From: Bacteroidota bacterium
GTDB taxonomy: Bacteria > Bacteroidota > Bacteroidia > Bacteroidales > VadinHA17
Assembly: GCA_011042635.1 (NCBI GenBank)
Contig: DQWH01000044.1
Span: 1-45,960 of the forward strand
Length of the DNA: 45,960 nucleotides
Reading direction: 5' to 3'
Each line of letters begins with the position of its first letter. Position 1 is the first letter of the stretch. Position numbers and translations under genes: made by a program. Under the pieces are notes generated by a model. That model saw nothing but the letters and a program-made list of their open reading frames with translations, did no database searches and had not been told where the DNA came from. This document shows positions 26,436 through 35,179 of the stretch, in pieces.

Positions 26436-26467
26436 ACAAAAAGACCGGCGGGACAGGCACCGCCGGT
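26436..26467 (-). terminator. Intrinsic terminator of the sigma/DUF4252 operon
   Basis: ACCGGCGG and CCGCCGGT form an 8-bp stem with an 8-nt loop, followed on the minus strand by CTTTTTGT. It ends the operon that starts with the ECF sigma factor gene. Confidence 0.8.
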
Positions 26468-26493
26468 TGTGAAACGATAAAAAACGGGTGGGA

Positions 26494-26991
26494 TTATTTC
26501 ATGTTTTTGAAATCGTTTATCTGTACCTGCTTTACCAGGGCCGAAAGATGTTCCTGGCTGATATTTCCCGCCATACTGATTCCCAGGAAGGTATCGTCGG
26601 AAGAAGTCAGAAGCATTACCTCGCGGATAACTTCTTCCGGCTGAAAAATTTTCAGTTGAACCCGGTTATTCCCGTCATTAACTGACACCAGATCTTCAAA
26701 ACCCAGCCCGGTAAGTTTTTCCATGAATTCTCCTTCCGGATCTTTTCCCGCCCCGCGGTCGATAAGGATGATCCTGACCTTTTCTACTTCACGCATCAGG
26801 TCACGTATTTCGGGATCTCCCTCGCCCACAGCCAAAGCGAAAAGACCGGGAGGCAGGCTGAAGATGATCACTCCTTTCTGCCCTTCATAGGCACGAAATA
26901 TTTCCTCTTCCACCCCGCTTTTCTCTTCCGGCCTGCAGCCTGCGATGAGAAATAAAAATATCGTCAGGCAAAAAATAATTTTCCTTTTCAT
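26494..26991 (-). CDS. DUF4252 lipoprotein
   Basis: A 165-residue predicted lipoprotein (FLFLIAGCRPEE, lipid on Cys19) of the DUF4252 family. The family pattern is seen in VEKVRIILIDRG and in the LVSVNDGNNRVQLKIF and LTSSDDTFLGISMAGNIS segments. It is a tandem paralog of the next gene upstream, which aligns along its whole length (both have a strand ending in GxISxEHL or DIDMKSI). DUF4252 proteins often lie next to ECF sigma/anti-sigma pairs in Bacteroidota, exactly as here, which suggests an envelope role under the sigma factor's control. Biochemical function is unknown. Confidence 0.85.
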   Translation of the reverse strand: MKRKIIFCLTIFLFLIAGCRPEEKSGVEEEIFRAYEGQKGVIIFSLPPGLFALAVGEGDPEIRDLMREVEKVRIILIDRGAGKDPEGEFMEKLTGLGFEDLVSVNDGNNRVQLKIFQPEEVIREVMLLTSSDDTFLGISMAGNISQEHLSALVKQVQINDFKNMK

Positions 26992-27000
26992 GTCTTGCGG

Positions 27001-27519
27001 CTATTTTTCTTCCAGATTATCCAGTTTTTCCAGGCCTTCTATCTGCAGGTTTTTCGACAGCTTCGAAATACTCTTCATATCAATGTCGCCGGTAATGCTT
27101 ATCAGAGCATTATCGGAAGCGCCTCCCACCACCATCAGCAATTCCACCATCCGGCCGTTTTTTTCCCTGACGAGAAACCGCACGTTCTGATCTTTCTCCT
27201 TCACCACCATCAGCTCCTCATACCGTTCCAGGGGAAGCTCCTGCATAAGTTCGGTAAAAAAATTCACCGGTTTTCCGTCTACCGTTCCGCCTTCGCACGC
27301 CAGGATCCTGATCCCCTTCAATCCTTTCACCGCCTGTTCGAATTCAGGATCGCCCTTTTCCATTTCCGTAAACATTTCAAACATTTTGCTTGAAATATAT
27401 ACCGAGGTGATGCCCTCCCGGCCGTTGTATTTTACAAACAGCTTATCCACAGCCGAATCCTGCGCATGCATTACGACCGGTATTATAAACCAACCGAATA
27501 AAAACCAGATTCTTTTCAT
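27001..27519 (-). CDS. DUF4252 secreted protein
   Basis: A 172-residue exported protein (signal peptide FIIPVVMHAQ) of the DUF4252 family. The family core is seen as KGIRILACEGG, ELMVVKEKDQNVRFLVR and ELLMVVGGASDNALISITG. It differs from its neighbour in having a type I signal instead of a lipobox, so one partner may be soluble and the other membrane-bound. Gaps of 6 and 9 nt to the genes on either side indicate a single transcript with the anti-sigma-like and sigma genes. Confidence 0.85.
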   Translation of the reverse strand: MKRIWFLFGWFIIPVVMHAQDSAVDKLFVKYNGREGITSVYISSKMFEMFTEMEKGDPEFEQAVKGLKGIRILACEGGTVDGKPVNFFTELMQELPLERYEELMVVKEKDQNVRFLVREKNGRMVELLMVVGGASDNALISITGDIDMKSISKLSKNLQIEGLEKLDNLEEK

Positions 27520-27525
27520 GACATC

Positions 27526-28137
27526 CTATTGATGCAATATCTTTCTTATCATTTCAAATTTCCCGATGGGTTTGAGGGCTTCCTGCACCTCGTTGACGGT
27601 ATTCACCGTACTGAGCGGCTCCATCGCGGTGCTCAGGGTCCCGACATACCTGAGTTCCCGGGTCTGCTCGTGCCATTCCGTCAGGCTCTCCAGCGGGGCG
27701 GTCCCCTTGTTCATCATTTCCGAAACCAGCATCAGGGTGCTTTTTGTTTCCTCCCAGGCCAGTTGCGGATCATCGAAGGTATCGGCCGGTGCGGGACCGA
27801 ATATGCCCGAGGTATGGAGAAGGAAATAGCCGGAAACCAGTACCACAATAATAGCAGCAGCGGAAGCGGCCGCATAGATCATTCTCCTGCCCGGCAGGCG
27901 GAACACAGGCCGTGCCCCGGCAGCTTTACGAACGGTTTTCTCAAGCCGGGCTTCGAAACCTTCCGACGGTTCCACCAGTTTCTGGGCTTCCAGTCCCAGT
28001 ATCACCTCCCTGTCGGGAAGGAATGCCCCGGGCAGGTCGTCCTGTCTGAGAGCCTCCTTCAAAATATTTTCTTCTTCCGTGCTGGTGCTGCCCTCGTAGT
28101 ATTTCTCCAGCAGGTTTTTAATTATTTTCCGTTCCAT
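27526..28137 (-). CDS. Putative anti-sigma factor (single-span membrane protein)
   Basis: A 203-residue protein with a short cytoplasmic N-terminal helical region, one membrane helix (about 86-108, AAASAAAIIVVLVSGYF) and a periplasmic C-terminal part. The first residues (LLEKYYEGSTSTEEENILKEAL) resemble the start of Bacteroidota anti-sigma factors. The position directly after the ECF sigma gene with a 20-nt overlap supports that role. No zinc-binding HxxxCxxC is seen, so it is not a ZAS-type anti-sigma. Function is inferred from context. Confidence 0.7.
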   Translation of the reverse strand: MERKIIKNLLEKYYEGSTSTEEENILKEALRQDDLPGAFLPDREVILGLEAQKLVEPSEGFEARLEKTVRKAAGARPVFRLPGRRMIYAAASAAAIIVVLVSGYFLLHTSGIFGPAPADTFDDPQLAWEETKSTLMLVSEMMNKGTAPLESLTEWHEQTRELRYVGTLSTAMEPLSTVNTVNEVQEALKPIGKFEMIRKILHQ

Positions 28138-28639
28138 ATCGATTCCAATTAATGAGGGTTTCTCTGATTTTCTTTCTGGCCCTGGACAGATTCACGCGGA
28201 TAAGGTTTACATTCATACCGGTGATGTCGGCAATTTCTTCGAATGCATACCCTTCCACATCACGAAGTTGCACTATTTCCCGTTGCTGTCCGGGCAGTTC
28301 CTGCATGATCATCCGAATCTTGTTCACGTTGTCATTTAGTTCCATCCTTTCATGAGGATTTCCTGCCCGGTGAAATTCTTTTTCCAGCACCGGAACTTCT
28401 TCGAACGACAGGGTTCTTTTCTTTCTCAGCCTGTCAAGGCAGTGATTGCGGGTCACCGTCATGGCAAAAGCCTCCACACTTCGATAGTTTTTCAGGGTTT
28501 CCCGGCGGTCCCACAGCTTGATCATCACTTCCTGAACCGCATCTTCCGCTTCCGCCTGGTCTTTAAGGTAAGAAAGGGCGAAACGGTACAGTTTTTTTCC
28601 CAGTGGCACCACTTCCGATGTAAACCTGTCTGGTTCCAT
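28118..28639 (-). CDS. ECF-type RNA polymerase sigma factor
   Basis: A 173-residue sigma-70 family extracytoplasmic function sigma factor. Region 2 is in YRFALSYLKDQAEAEDAVQE and the NYRSVEAFAMTVTRNHCLD stretch. Region 4 is in PGQQREIVQLRDVEGYAFEE with the helix-turn-helix ITGMNVNLIRVNLSRARKKI. It is the first gene of an operon that continues with the anti-sigma-like gene and two DUF4252 genes. It very probably controls its own operon, as is usual for this group. Confidence 0.95.
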   Translation of the reverse strand: MEPDRFTSEVVPLGKKLYRFALSYLKDQAEAEDAVQEVMIKLWDRRETLKNYRSVEAFAMTVTRNHCLDRLRKKRTLSFEEVPVLEKEFHRAGNPHERMELNDNVNKIRMIMQELPGQQREIVQLRDVEGYAFEEIADITGMNVNLIRVNLSRARKKIRETLINWNRYGTENN

Positions 28640-28714
28640 TACATTGTGAAGACGAAGACAAAATGAAATTATTACATAAAGGTAACAACAAAATATCCGG
28701 AGAAAAATATTCTT

Positions 28715-29197
28715 TCAGGCACCTCTGAATACTGAATAAATTCCATTCAATAAGTACACATCAGCGTCCGTAATAGCCCCTACATACATTTTTTTATCAA
28801 CCACACTGCTTTTCACATGCATAGCATATCCGGAACCGGAAGAAAACAGATCACCCAGGTCAGTTACGGAATAATCTACTGTGGGATTTCCTCCTCCCCC
28901 ATCACCAACAGATGTTCCTTCCGGGGCATAAAATCATAACTATTTCTCTTATTCCCATTGGAATTCGTAAGGTGGTAATCATAGGTAATTATAACGGGTT
29001 GTTATTTTGTTCATACAGGTTTCCCCCGGATCAAGATGTTCATCCTCGCAGGTAAAGTTATCCGGTATATTTCCGTGATCATTGCAGATCCATTCTTCCG
29101 TATGTATCCGGGAATAATTATTTTCATTTCCTTCTTCTGCCCGCTTTTTAGTTAACTTTCTTGCTGCAAACAGGTCGCCGCTATGCGGCCCGATGGT
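28715..29197 (-). pseudogene. Decayed gene broken by frameshifts
   Basis: The minus strand contains two open pieces of 73 codons each, in different frames. The upstream piece (29197 to 28979) reads NNYSRIHTEEWICNDHGNIP and CEDEHLDPGETCMNKI before TGA. The downstream piece (28933 to 28715) reads PEGTSVGDGGGGNPTVDYSV and VVDKKMYVGAITDADVYLLN before TGA. A third frame bridges them (YDYHLTNSNGNKRNSYDF). The amino acid composition is protein-like in all three and continuity is restored by shifting frame, so this looks like one decayed coding sequence. I do not recognise the parent family; glycine- and acid-rich stretches suggest an exported or surface protein. Confidence 0.55.
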
Positions 29198-29200
29198 TTA

Positions 29201-29265
29201 TAGGTCTGGCATGCAACCCTTTGTTCTTTGTGATTCCCTTCATGTCCTATGTGGTTAAATTATTC
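29201..29265. repeat. Degenerate dispersed intergenic repeat
   Basis: The minus strand reads TTTAACCACATAGGACATGA followed by AGGGAATCACAAAGAACAAA, a close variant of the TTTAACCACGAAGGACACGAAG-type intergenic repeat found scattered in many environmental bacterial genomes. It abuts the decayed gene. Confidence 0.45.
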
Positions 29266-29291
29266 CGGGCTTATAGATCAGCCTCTCTTTT

Positions 29292-30653
29292 TTACCTGCA
29301 ATAACTGATTTGATATACAATATCTTCTGCCGCGCGTATGATGGGGTTATTCACCGGTGAAGCCGTTAGCAGCGGGTGTGTGCCCACCTGGAAGGAGATC
29401 ATCTCAAACACCGTGATGGATTTCTGGATAGCCATGCTGATGATGTTGATGATCTCACCCACAGATTTACCCCCCCAGGCTTCGCCGCCAATGATGCTTC
29501 CGTCTACAGGAGATGCATACAGTTTCACTGTTGATAAGGAAGAATCGGGCAGGGTACCCGGGTGCCGGTCGGGTGAGGAAAATTTTGCCGAAACAATGTC
29601 AATGCCCGCTTCCGCGGCATTCTTTTCATTGGCACCGGCAGCGGCCATGGCCATACCGTTGATTTCCGTGGAAAACACCCCCAGAGTTCCTGAAGTGCAC
29701 TTCTTAATCCTCATACCGAAAAGATTATGTCCCAGTGTACGGGCCTGGGCGGTGGCAGTGGAGGCCAGCTTCACCACATCGCTTCGGCCCGTAAGAAATC
29801 CGAAATCCTGGGCACAGTCGCCACAGGCGGATATATCCTTCACCGTGGTCCTGCCGTAATTGTCTACATGGATGTCTCCGTACCTGTTCAGTTCCAGGCC
29901 CGTTTCCTTTGCCAGCTGGGTATTGGCCCGGTATCCTATGGAAAAGATCACGGCATCGGTCTCAATTTTCTTCCCGCCGGAAACCAAAACCTGCTTTACC
30001 CGGTTGTTTTCCCCGAGAATTTCCTTCACCAGGGTAGAGGTCATGACATGCACACCTGCTTTTTTCAGTTCTTCGGTAGCAATGGCACTCAGTTCCGGAG
30101 AAAAGGCTTTCGAAAAGCACAGGGATTCGCTTTCGATCAGGGTAACATCGATCTTTGAAGCCGCCAGCTGTTCGGCCACTTCAGCCCCGATAAAACCGCC
30201 TCCAACGATCACGATCTTTTTGAAATCAGCCACTTCAGAGGCCAGATCCTTAATATAAGAATAACTCTTTTTAATATAAAACACGTTCTTCAGGTCATAT
30301 CCCGGGATAAAATCCGGAATAACGGGCAGGGAGCCCGTGGCAAAAACCAGCTTATCGTAACCGAATGTTTCCCCTGATTTGATAGTAACCGTTTTTTTGT
30401 CTTTGTCAACCTTCACCACGGTTTGGACCAGCACTTCACCACCCAGGTCAACAAAGGGCTTCGGCCCCATCCTGTTCTGATCTACATCTCTTCCCAGCAT
30501 GTGGAATATATAAGGAATGCCACAGGGTACCAGGCCATCGGCCTCTTGTTTGATCATCAGGGCCGATTTGTCCCTGAAGAACTTCTTTACGGTTATTCCT
30601 GTAACTATGGCGGCCGGGCCACCTCCGATAATTATGGCGTCGTATGTTTTCAT
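29292..30653 (-). CDS. CoA-disulfide reductase-like flavoprotein (first copy)
   Basis: A 453-residue FAD and NAD(P)H-dependent oxidoreductase of the single-cysteine class (CoA-disulfide reductase, NADH oxidase, persulfide reductase). The FAD loop is IIIGGGPAAI (residue 7 onward) and the redox cysteine is Cys44 in VPCGIPYIF. The second Rossmann motif is IVIVGGGFIGAEVAEQLAAS, and the FAD-binding SACGDCAQ segment is present. A C-terminal dimerization domain ends with GTHPLLTASP. There is no rhodanese domain. It is a paralog of the gene at 43017-44378, with the same length and the same cysteine position. Likely substrates are CoA-disulfide, polysulfide or oxygen; sequence cannot separate these. 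Confidence 0.9.
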   Translation of the reverse strand: MKTYDAIIIGGGPAAIVTGITVKKFFRDKSALMIKQEADGLVPCGIPYIFHMLGRDVDQNRMGPKPFVDLGGEVLVQTVVKVDKDKKTVTIKSGETFGYDKLVFATGSLPVIPDFIPGYDLKNVFYIKKSYSYIKDLASEVADFKKIVIVGGGFIGAEVAEQLAASKIDVTLIESESLCFSKAFSPELSAIATEELKKAGVHVMTSTLVKEILGENNRVKQVLVSGGKKIETDAVIFSIGYRANTQLAKETGLELNRYGDIHVDNYGRTTVKDISACGDCAQDFGFLTGRSDVVKLASTATAQARTLGHNLFGMRIKKCTSGTLGVFSTEINGMAMAAAGANEKNAAEAGIDIVSAKFSSPDRHPGTLPDSSLSTVKLYASPVDGSIIGGEAWGGKSVGEIINIISMAIQKSITVFEMISFQVGTHPLLTASPVNNPIIRAAEDIVYQISYCR

Positions 30654-30853
30654 GGATGATAGAGTTTTATTTCATAAAGGTACTTCAATTAAACCACATC
30701 ACACCAGCAATGCCTGGTAAAAATCATTTGTCCCCTTCGGCCGCACGGAATGATGGTCCGCAAATCACGGCGAATACCAGCCCTTCTATGCTGAACGACA
30801 TTCCCAGGCTTGGCAAAAATTTCGTAATTTCATCTTCATAAAAACCATTCGTC

Positions 30854-32458
30854 ATGAGCACGTTCCATTATCAAAATCCCTACCCGCTGAAAAAAGACAG
30901 CACGGTCTACCGACTTCTGAGCCGCGAACATATTTCCGTACAGGAGATCAACGGCCGGAAAATTCTCAAAGTGGAGCCGGAAGCCCTGGAAATGCTGGCC
31001 AGGGAAGCCTTCACAGAAATATCGTTCTTTCTCCGGTCTTCCCACATGCAACAACTGAAGAACATCCTGGAGGATCCGGAAGCATCCGACAACGACAAAT
31101 TCGTGGCCCACACCATGATCATGAACCAGGTGGTGTCGGCCGAAGGGGAACTACCCACCTGCCAGGATACAGGTACCGCCATCGTGATGGCCAAAAAGGG
31201 AGAAGACATATACACCGGGGCCGACGATGCCATGCACCTGTCAAAAGGGATATATGAAACCTACCAGGAAAAGAATCTGCGGTACTCGCAGATAGCCCCG
31301 CTCAGCATGTTCGACGAAAAAAACACGGGGACCAACCTGCCGGCGCAGATCGATATACATGCGGTTCCCGGCAGGGAATATGAATTCCTGTTTGTAGCCA
31401 AGGGAGGAGGATCGGCTAACAAATCCTTCCTGTACCAGATGACCAAGTCGTTGCTCACCGAAGAGAACCTCACCCGGTTCATCACCGAAAAGCTGAAAGA
31501 CCTGGGAGCCGCCGCATGCCCGCCCTATCACCTGGCTGTGGTAATAGGAGGCACATCGGCCGAAGCCACGCTGACGGCCGTAAAAAAAGCTTCGGCCGGC
31601 TACTTCGACGGCCTGCCCACAGAAGGCAATGAATACGGACAGGCTTTCCGTGACCTGGAATGGGAAGAAAAAATCATGAAACTGGCACAGAAAAACGGGA
31701 TGGGAGCCCAGTTCGGAGGAAAATACATGGTACATGATGTACGTGTGATCAGGCTTCCGCGGCATGCTGCTTCCTGTCCCGTGGGAATCGGGGTAAGCTG
31801 CAGCGCCGACCGGAACATCAAGGCCCGCATCAATGAGCAGGGGATTTTTCTGGAAGAGCTGGAATATAACCCTGCCGGATACCTTCCCAAAGAGGCACCG
31901 GCTCTGAAACCCGCCGTGCAAATTGACCTCGACCGGCCCATGAAGGAAGTGCTTCAGGAACTGAGCAAACATCCGGTGAAAACCCGGCTGAGCCTGAACG
32001 GCACTCTCATTGTGGCACGCGACATGGCTCATGCCCGCATTAAGCAGATGCTGGATGAAGGCAAGCCCATGCCCGAATATTTCAAAAACCACCCCGTATA
32101 TTATGCAGGTCCTGCCAAGAAACCATCCGGCCTTCCTTCGGGAAGCTTCGGCCCCACCACAGCCGGCCGGATGGACCCCTACGTTGACCTGTTTCAGAGC
32201 CACGGAGGGTCGATGATCATGCTGGCCAAGGGAAACCGCTCGAAACAGGTAACCGACGCCTGCAAAAAACACGGGGGATTCTACCTGGGATCCATCGGTG
32301 GTCCTGCAGCCATCCTGGCCAAAGCCAATATCAAATCGGTGGAGGTGGTCGACTTTGAAGAGCTGGGTATGGAAGCCGTGCGAAAGATCGTGGTGGAAAA
32401 CTTTCCGGCTTTCATTGTTGTGGACGACAAAGGCAACGATTTCTACGCCAGCCTCTGA
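30854..32458 (+). CDS. Class I fumarate hydratase (iron-sulfur)
   Basis: A 534-residue class I fumarase that interconverts fumarate and malate with an oxygen-sensitive [4Fe-4S] cluster. Cluster cysteines are in [11 protein letters not shown], in [10 protein letters not shown] or [10 protein letters not shown], and in GVSCSADRN. The two halves (alpha and beta) are fused as in Fum[10 protein letters not shown] and GGTSAEATL are typical substrate-binding loops, and the C-terminal beta part contains [12 protein letters not shown]. Use of an oxygen-labile fumarase suggests anaerobic or low-oxygen life. It is followed by a strong terminator, so it is monocistronic. I leave the gene symbol empty because the fumA/fumB label is uncertain. 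Confidence 0.95.
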   Translation: MSTFHYQNPYPLKKDSTVYRLLSREHISVQEINGRKILKVEPEALEMLAREAFTEISFFLRSSHMQQLKNILEDPEASDNDKFVAHTMIMNQVVSAEGELPTCQDTGTAIVMAKKGEDIYTGADDAMHLSKGIYETYQEKNLRYSQIAPLSMFDEKNTGTNLPAQIDIHAVPGREYEFLFVAKGGGSANKSFLYQMTKSLLTEENLTRFITEKLKDLGAAACPPYHLAVVIGGTSAEATLTAVKKASAGYFDGLPTEGNEYGQAFRDLEWEEKIMKLAQKNGMGAQFGGKYMVHDVRVIRLPRHAASCPVGIGVSCSADRNIKARINEQGIFLEELEYNPAGYLPKEAPALKPAVQIDLDRPMKEVLQELSKHPVKTRLSLNGTLIVARDMAHARIKQMLDEGKPMPEYFKNHPVYYAGPAKKPSGLPSGSFGPTTAGRMDPYVDLFQSHGGSMIMLAKGNRSKQVTDACKKHGGFYLGSIGGPAAILAKANIKSVEVVDFEELGMEAVRKIVVENFPAFIVVDDKGNDFYASL

Positions 32459-32480
32459 GAAAAAATCATAGCTACCCGGC

Positions 32481-32512
32481 CCGGGATATTTCTCAATATC
32501 CCGGTTTTTTTT
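32481..32512 (+). terminator. Intrinsic terminator of the fumarase gene
   Basis: CCGGGATATT and AATATCCCGG form a perfect 10-bp stem with a TCTC loop, followed by eight T. This is the strongest terminator in the window. Confidence 0.92.
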
Positions 32513-32590
32513 ATCTTGGATAGTTTTAAACTGGAAGTACTTTACCCGGAGCAAGTGGGAAAGGACCGGACAGAACAAACAGGTTGATCT

Positions 32591-34111
32591 ATGGAAAACA
32601 CAAAAAAGGGCTTTTTATCGAAGGTACTGTTCTGGATTGAAAAAGGAGGGAATGCCCTGCCCCACCCCGCCAGCCTTTTCGGTATTCTGGCTGCTACGGT
32701 CCTCATCCTTTCATTGATAGGTCACTGGCTCGACTGGAAAGCCATTCACCCTGCAACGGAAGAAACCATCCATACAGTAAACCTGCTGTCGAAAGACGGG
32801 CTGCACCGCATTCTGCTGGAAATGGTTGACAACTACACCGGTTTTGCTCCCCTGGGTATTGTTATGGTGGCCCTGCTGGGGATAGGCATTGCCGAGAGCA
32901 GCGGGCTGATCAGCGCTTCCATCCGGCTGCTGGTGATCAAATCACCCACCCGTATGCTCACTTTTGTGATCGTTCTTTCAGGCATCATATCGAATATTGC
33001 CTCCGACCTTGGTTATGTGCTGATCATTCCCCTGGGAGGAATCATTTTCCATTCGGCAGGCAGGCATCCCATTGCCGGACTGGCTGCCGCTTTTGCCGGT
33101 GTTTCTGGAGGTTTTAGTGCCAACCTGCTGATCGGCACCATCGATCCCCTGCTGGCGGGCATTTCCACCGAAGCAGCCAATATCATTGATGCCGACTATT
33201 ATGTACTCCCCACCGCCAATTACTATTTTATGGTAGTTTCCACGGTATTTATAGCCCTGGCGGGAACCTGGGTAACCGAAAGGCTGGTGGAACCACGCCT
33301 GGGGCGGTATACAGGAAACGTGCCACACGAGCCCCTTGAAAATCCGGGACCGAAGGAAAGAAAAGGACTGAAGTGGGTACTGATCGTTTCACTGGTACTG
33401 GTGGCGATGATCCTGGCCGGACTGCTCCCCGAAAATGGGTTGCTCAGAGGAGAAGATGGATCGCTGCTGCATTCTCCCCTGCTGAAAGGGTTCATTGCTT
33501 TCCTCTTCATCGCCGCAGCCATTCTGGGAATCGTATACGGAGCCATAACAGGCAGCTTTAAAAATGATGCAGATGTGGTAAAAGGCATGGTCGACAGTTT
33601 TAAAACCCTGGCCGCCTTTCTGGTCCTTGTGTTTTTTGCAGCCCAGTTTGTGGCTTTTTTCAAATGGAGTAATCTGGCCCTGATCATTGCGGTGAAAGGA
33701 GCCCATGCCCTCCATGAAATGCATGTGGGCCTCACTCCCCTGCTGATCCTTTTCGTTCTTCTTTCAGGGTTTATCAATATGTTCATGGGTAGTGCCTCGG
33801 CTAAATGGGCCATCATGGGCCCGGTATTCATTCCCATGTTCATGCTCCTGGGATACAGCCCGGAACTGTCGCAGGCCGTATTCCGGGTAGGCGACAGCGT
33901 GACCAATATTATCTCCCCCATGATGAGCTTTTTCGCCCTCATTATTGTATATTATGAAAAATACGACAAAAAAGCCGGGATCGGCACTCTCATCAGCACC
34001 ATGCTTCCCTATACCGTGGTGTTTTTCGTTCTGTGGACCCTGCTGCTGATCGGGTGGACGTCACTGAACATCCCGCTGGGACCGGGATCACCTATTTATT
34101 ACCAGGGATAA
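32591..34111 (+). CDS. AbgT-family transporter
   Basis: A 506-residue inner-membrane transporter of the AbgT family (p-aminobenzoyl-glutamate uptake in E. coli; some members export sulfonamides in other bacteria). The N-terminal LPHPASLFGIL is a family signature, and the helical repeat pattern with about eleven hydrophobic segments is present. SGGFSANLLIGTIDPLLAGI and FINMFMGSASAKWAIMGPVF are the two re-entrant hairpin motifs. Length is normal. It begins 78 nt after the fumarase terminator, so it has its own promoter. The likely driving ion is H+ or Na+; the substrate cannot be read from sequence. Confidence 0.92.
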   Translation: MENTKKGFLSKVLFWIEKGGNALPHPASLFGILAATVLILSLIGHWLDWKAIHPATEETIHTVNLLSKDGLHRILLEMVDNYTGFAPLGIVMVALLGIGIAESSGLISASIRLLVIKSPTRMLTFVIVLSGIISNIASDLGYVLIIPLGGIIFHSAGRHPIAGLAAAFAGVSGGFSANLLIGTIDPLLAGISTEAANIIDADYYVLPTANYYFMVVSTVFIALAGTWVTERLVEPRLGRYTGNVPHEPLENPGPKERKGLKWVLIVSLVLVAMILAGLLPENGLLRGEDGSLLHSPLLKGFIAFLFIAAAILGIVYGAITGSFKNDADVVKGMVDSFKTLAAFLVLVFFAAQFVAFFKWSNLALIIAVKGAHALHEMHVGLTPLLILFVLLSGFINMFMGSASAKWAIMGPVFIPMFMLLGYSPELSQAVFRVGDSVTNIISPMMSFFALIIVYYEKYDKKAGIGTLISTMLPYTVVFFVLWTLLLIGWTSLNIPLGPGSPIYYQG

Positions 34112-34312
34112 CAAAACCTGTTTAAGTTTCTACAAACAGATCGCTCTTACGGAGCTCTGTTTCGTTCTTTTCTATAATAGTCTGAGCTGCGTAGCTGTTG
34201 TCTGTTTGCGGCTCTCCATTACTCAATTACTCAATCACTCCATCTCCCGATCAACCGATTACGTGCATCATGCTTCCCCGACTCACCGAATTACCGCCTC
34301 TCCACCACCCAC

Positions 34313-34380
34313 ACATGCGACCCCTCCGGGGTCGGGGTTAAAAGGGTATCCTTTTCTATAAACATGCGACCCCTCCTGGA
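34313..34380. repeat. Two copies of a short intergenic repeat
   Basis: ACATGCGACCCCTCC occurs twice, at 34313 and 34362. The first copy continues to GGGGTCG so that CGACCCC and GGGGTCG form a small hairpin. The flanking 34112-34312 stretch is low-complexity sequence with many CTC/CAC/CAAT runs and holds no gene. Confidence 0.7.
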
Positions 34381-34426
34381 TCAATCAGTTGCTAAGGATA
34401 TAGGGAAGGTACGTGTTACGCCTGCC

Positions 34427-34448
34427 GGCAGGCAGGCAGGCAGGCAGG
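34427..34448. repeat. Tetranucleotide CAGG/GGCA repeat
   Basis: GGCA is repeated about five times after a CCTGCCGGCAGG palindrome; the CCTGCCGGC element recurs at 34477. Between the two lie near-repeats of GTTACGGGTTACG. No gene is present. Confidence 0.75.
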
Positions 34449-34486
34449 TGTTACGGGTTACGTGATACGGGTTATACCTGCCGGCT

Positions 34487-34534
34487 CTGTTTCACGCCGA
34501 GACCGCGAAGAACACGCGGAGTGCGCAGAGACTT
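34487..34534. repeat. Degenerate dispersed intergenic repeat (CGCGGAGTGCGCAGAG type)
   Basis: TTTCACGCCGAGACCGCGAA followed by GAACACGCGGAGTGCGCAGA resembles the common CGCAGAGACGCGGAG-type intergenic repeat of environmental bacteria. The remainder of 34535-34681 shows no gene; the ORF at 34462 on plus is a product of this repeat. Confidence 0.5.
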
Positions 34535-34681
34535 TACATGGATTCCGGAGGAATGAACCGAAAAATTACATTTCCATGAAAAGAGTCCCGAACAAACATA
34601 CCCGGCACTTCCTCCAAATGGAAGAAAGCAACCGGGTATGCTATGCATTGGTATGTTCCGGCCGTTCACACCGCCCTTTGA

Positions 34682-35179
<498 letters not shown>

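Noticed and set aside
31241-32578. 445-codon minus-strand ORF
   Set aside because: Shadow of the fumarase gene and its terminator; His/Phe-rich composition without motifs.
34427-34448. CRISPR-like repeat array
   Set aside because: The repeat unit is only four bases with no spacers; it is a microsatellite.
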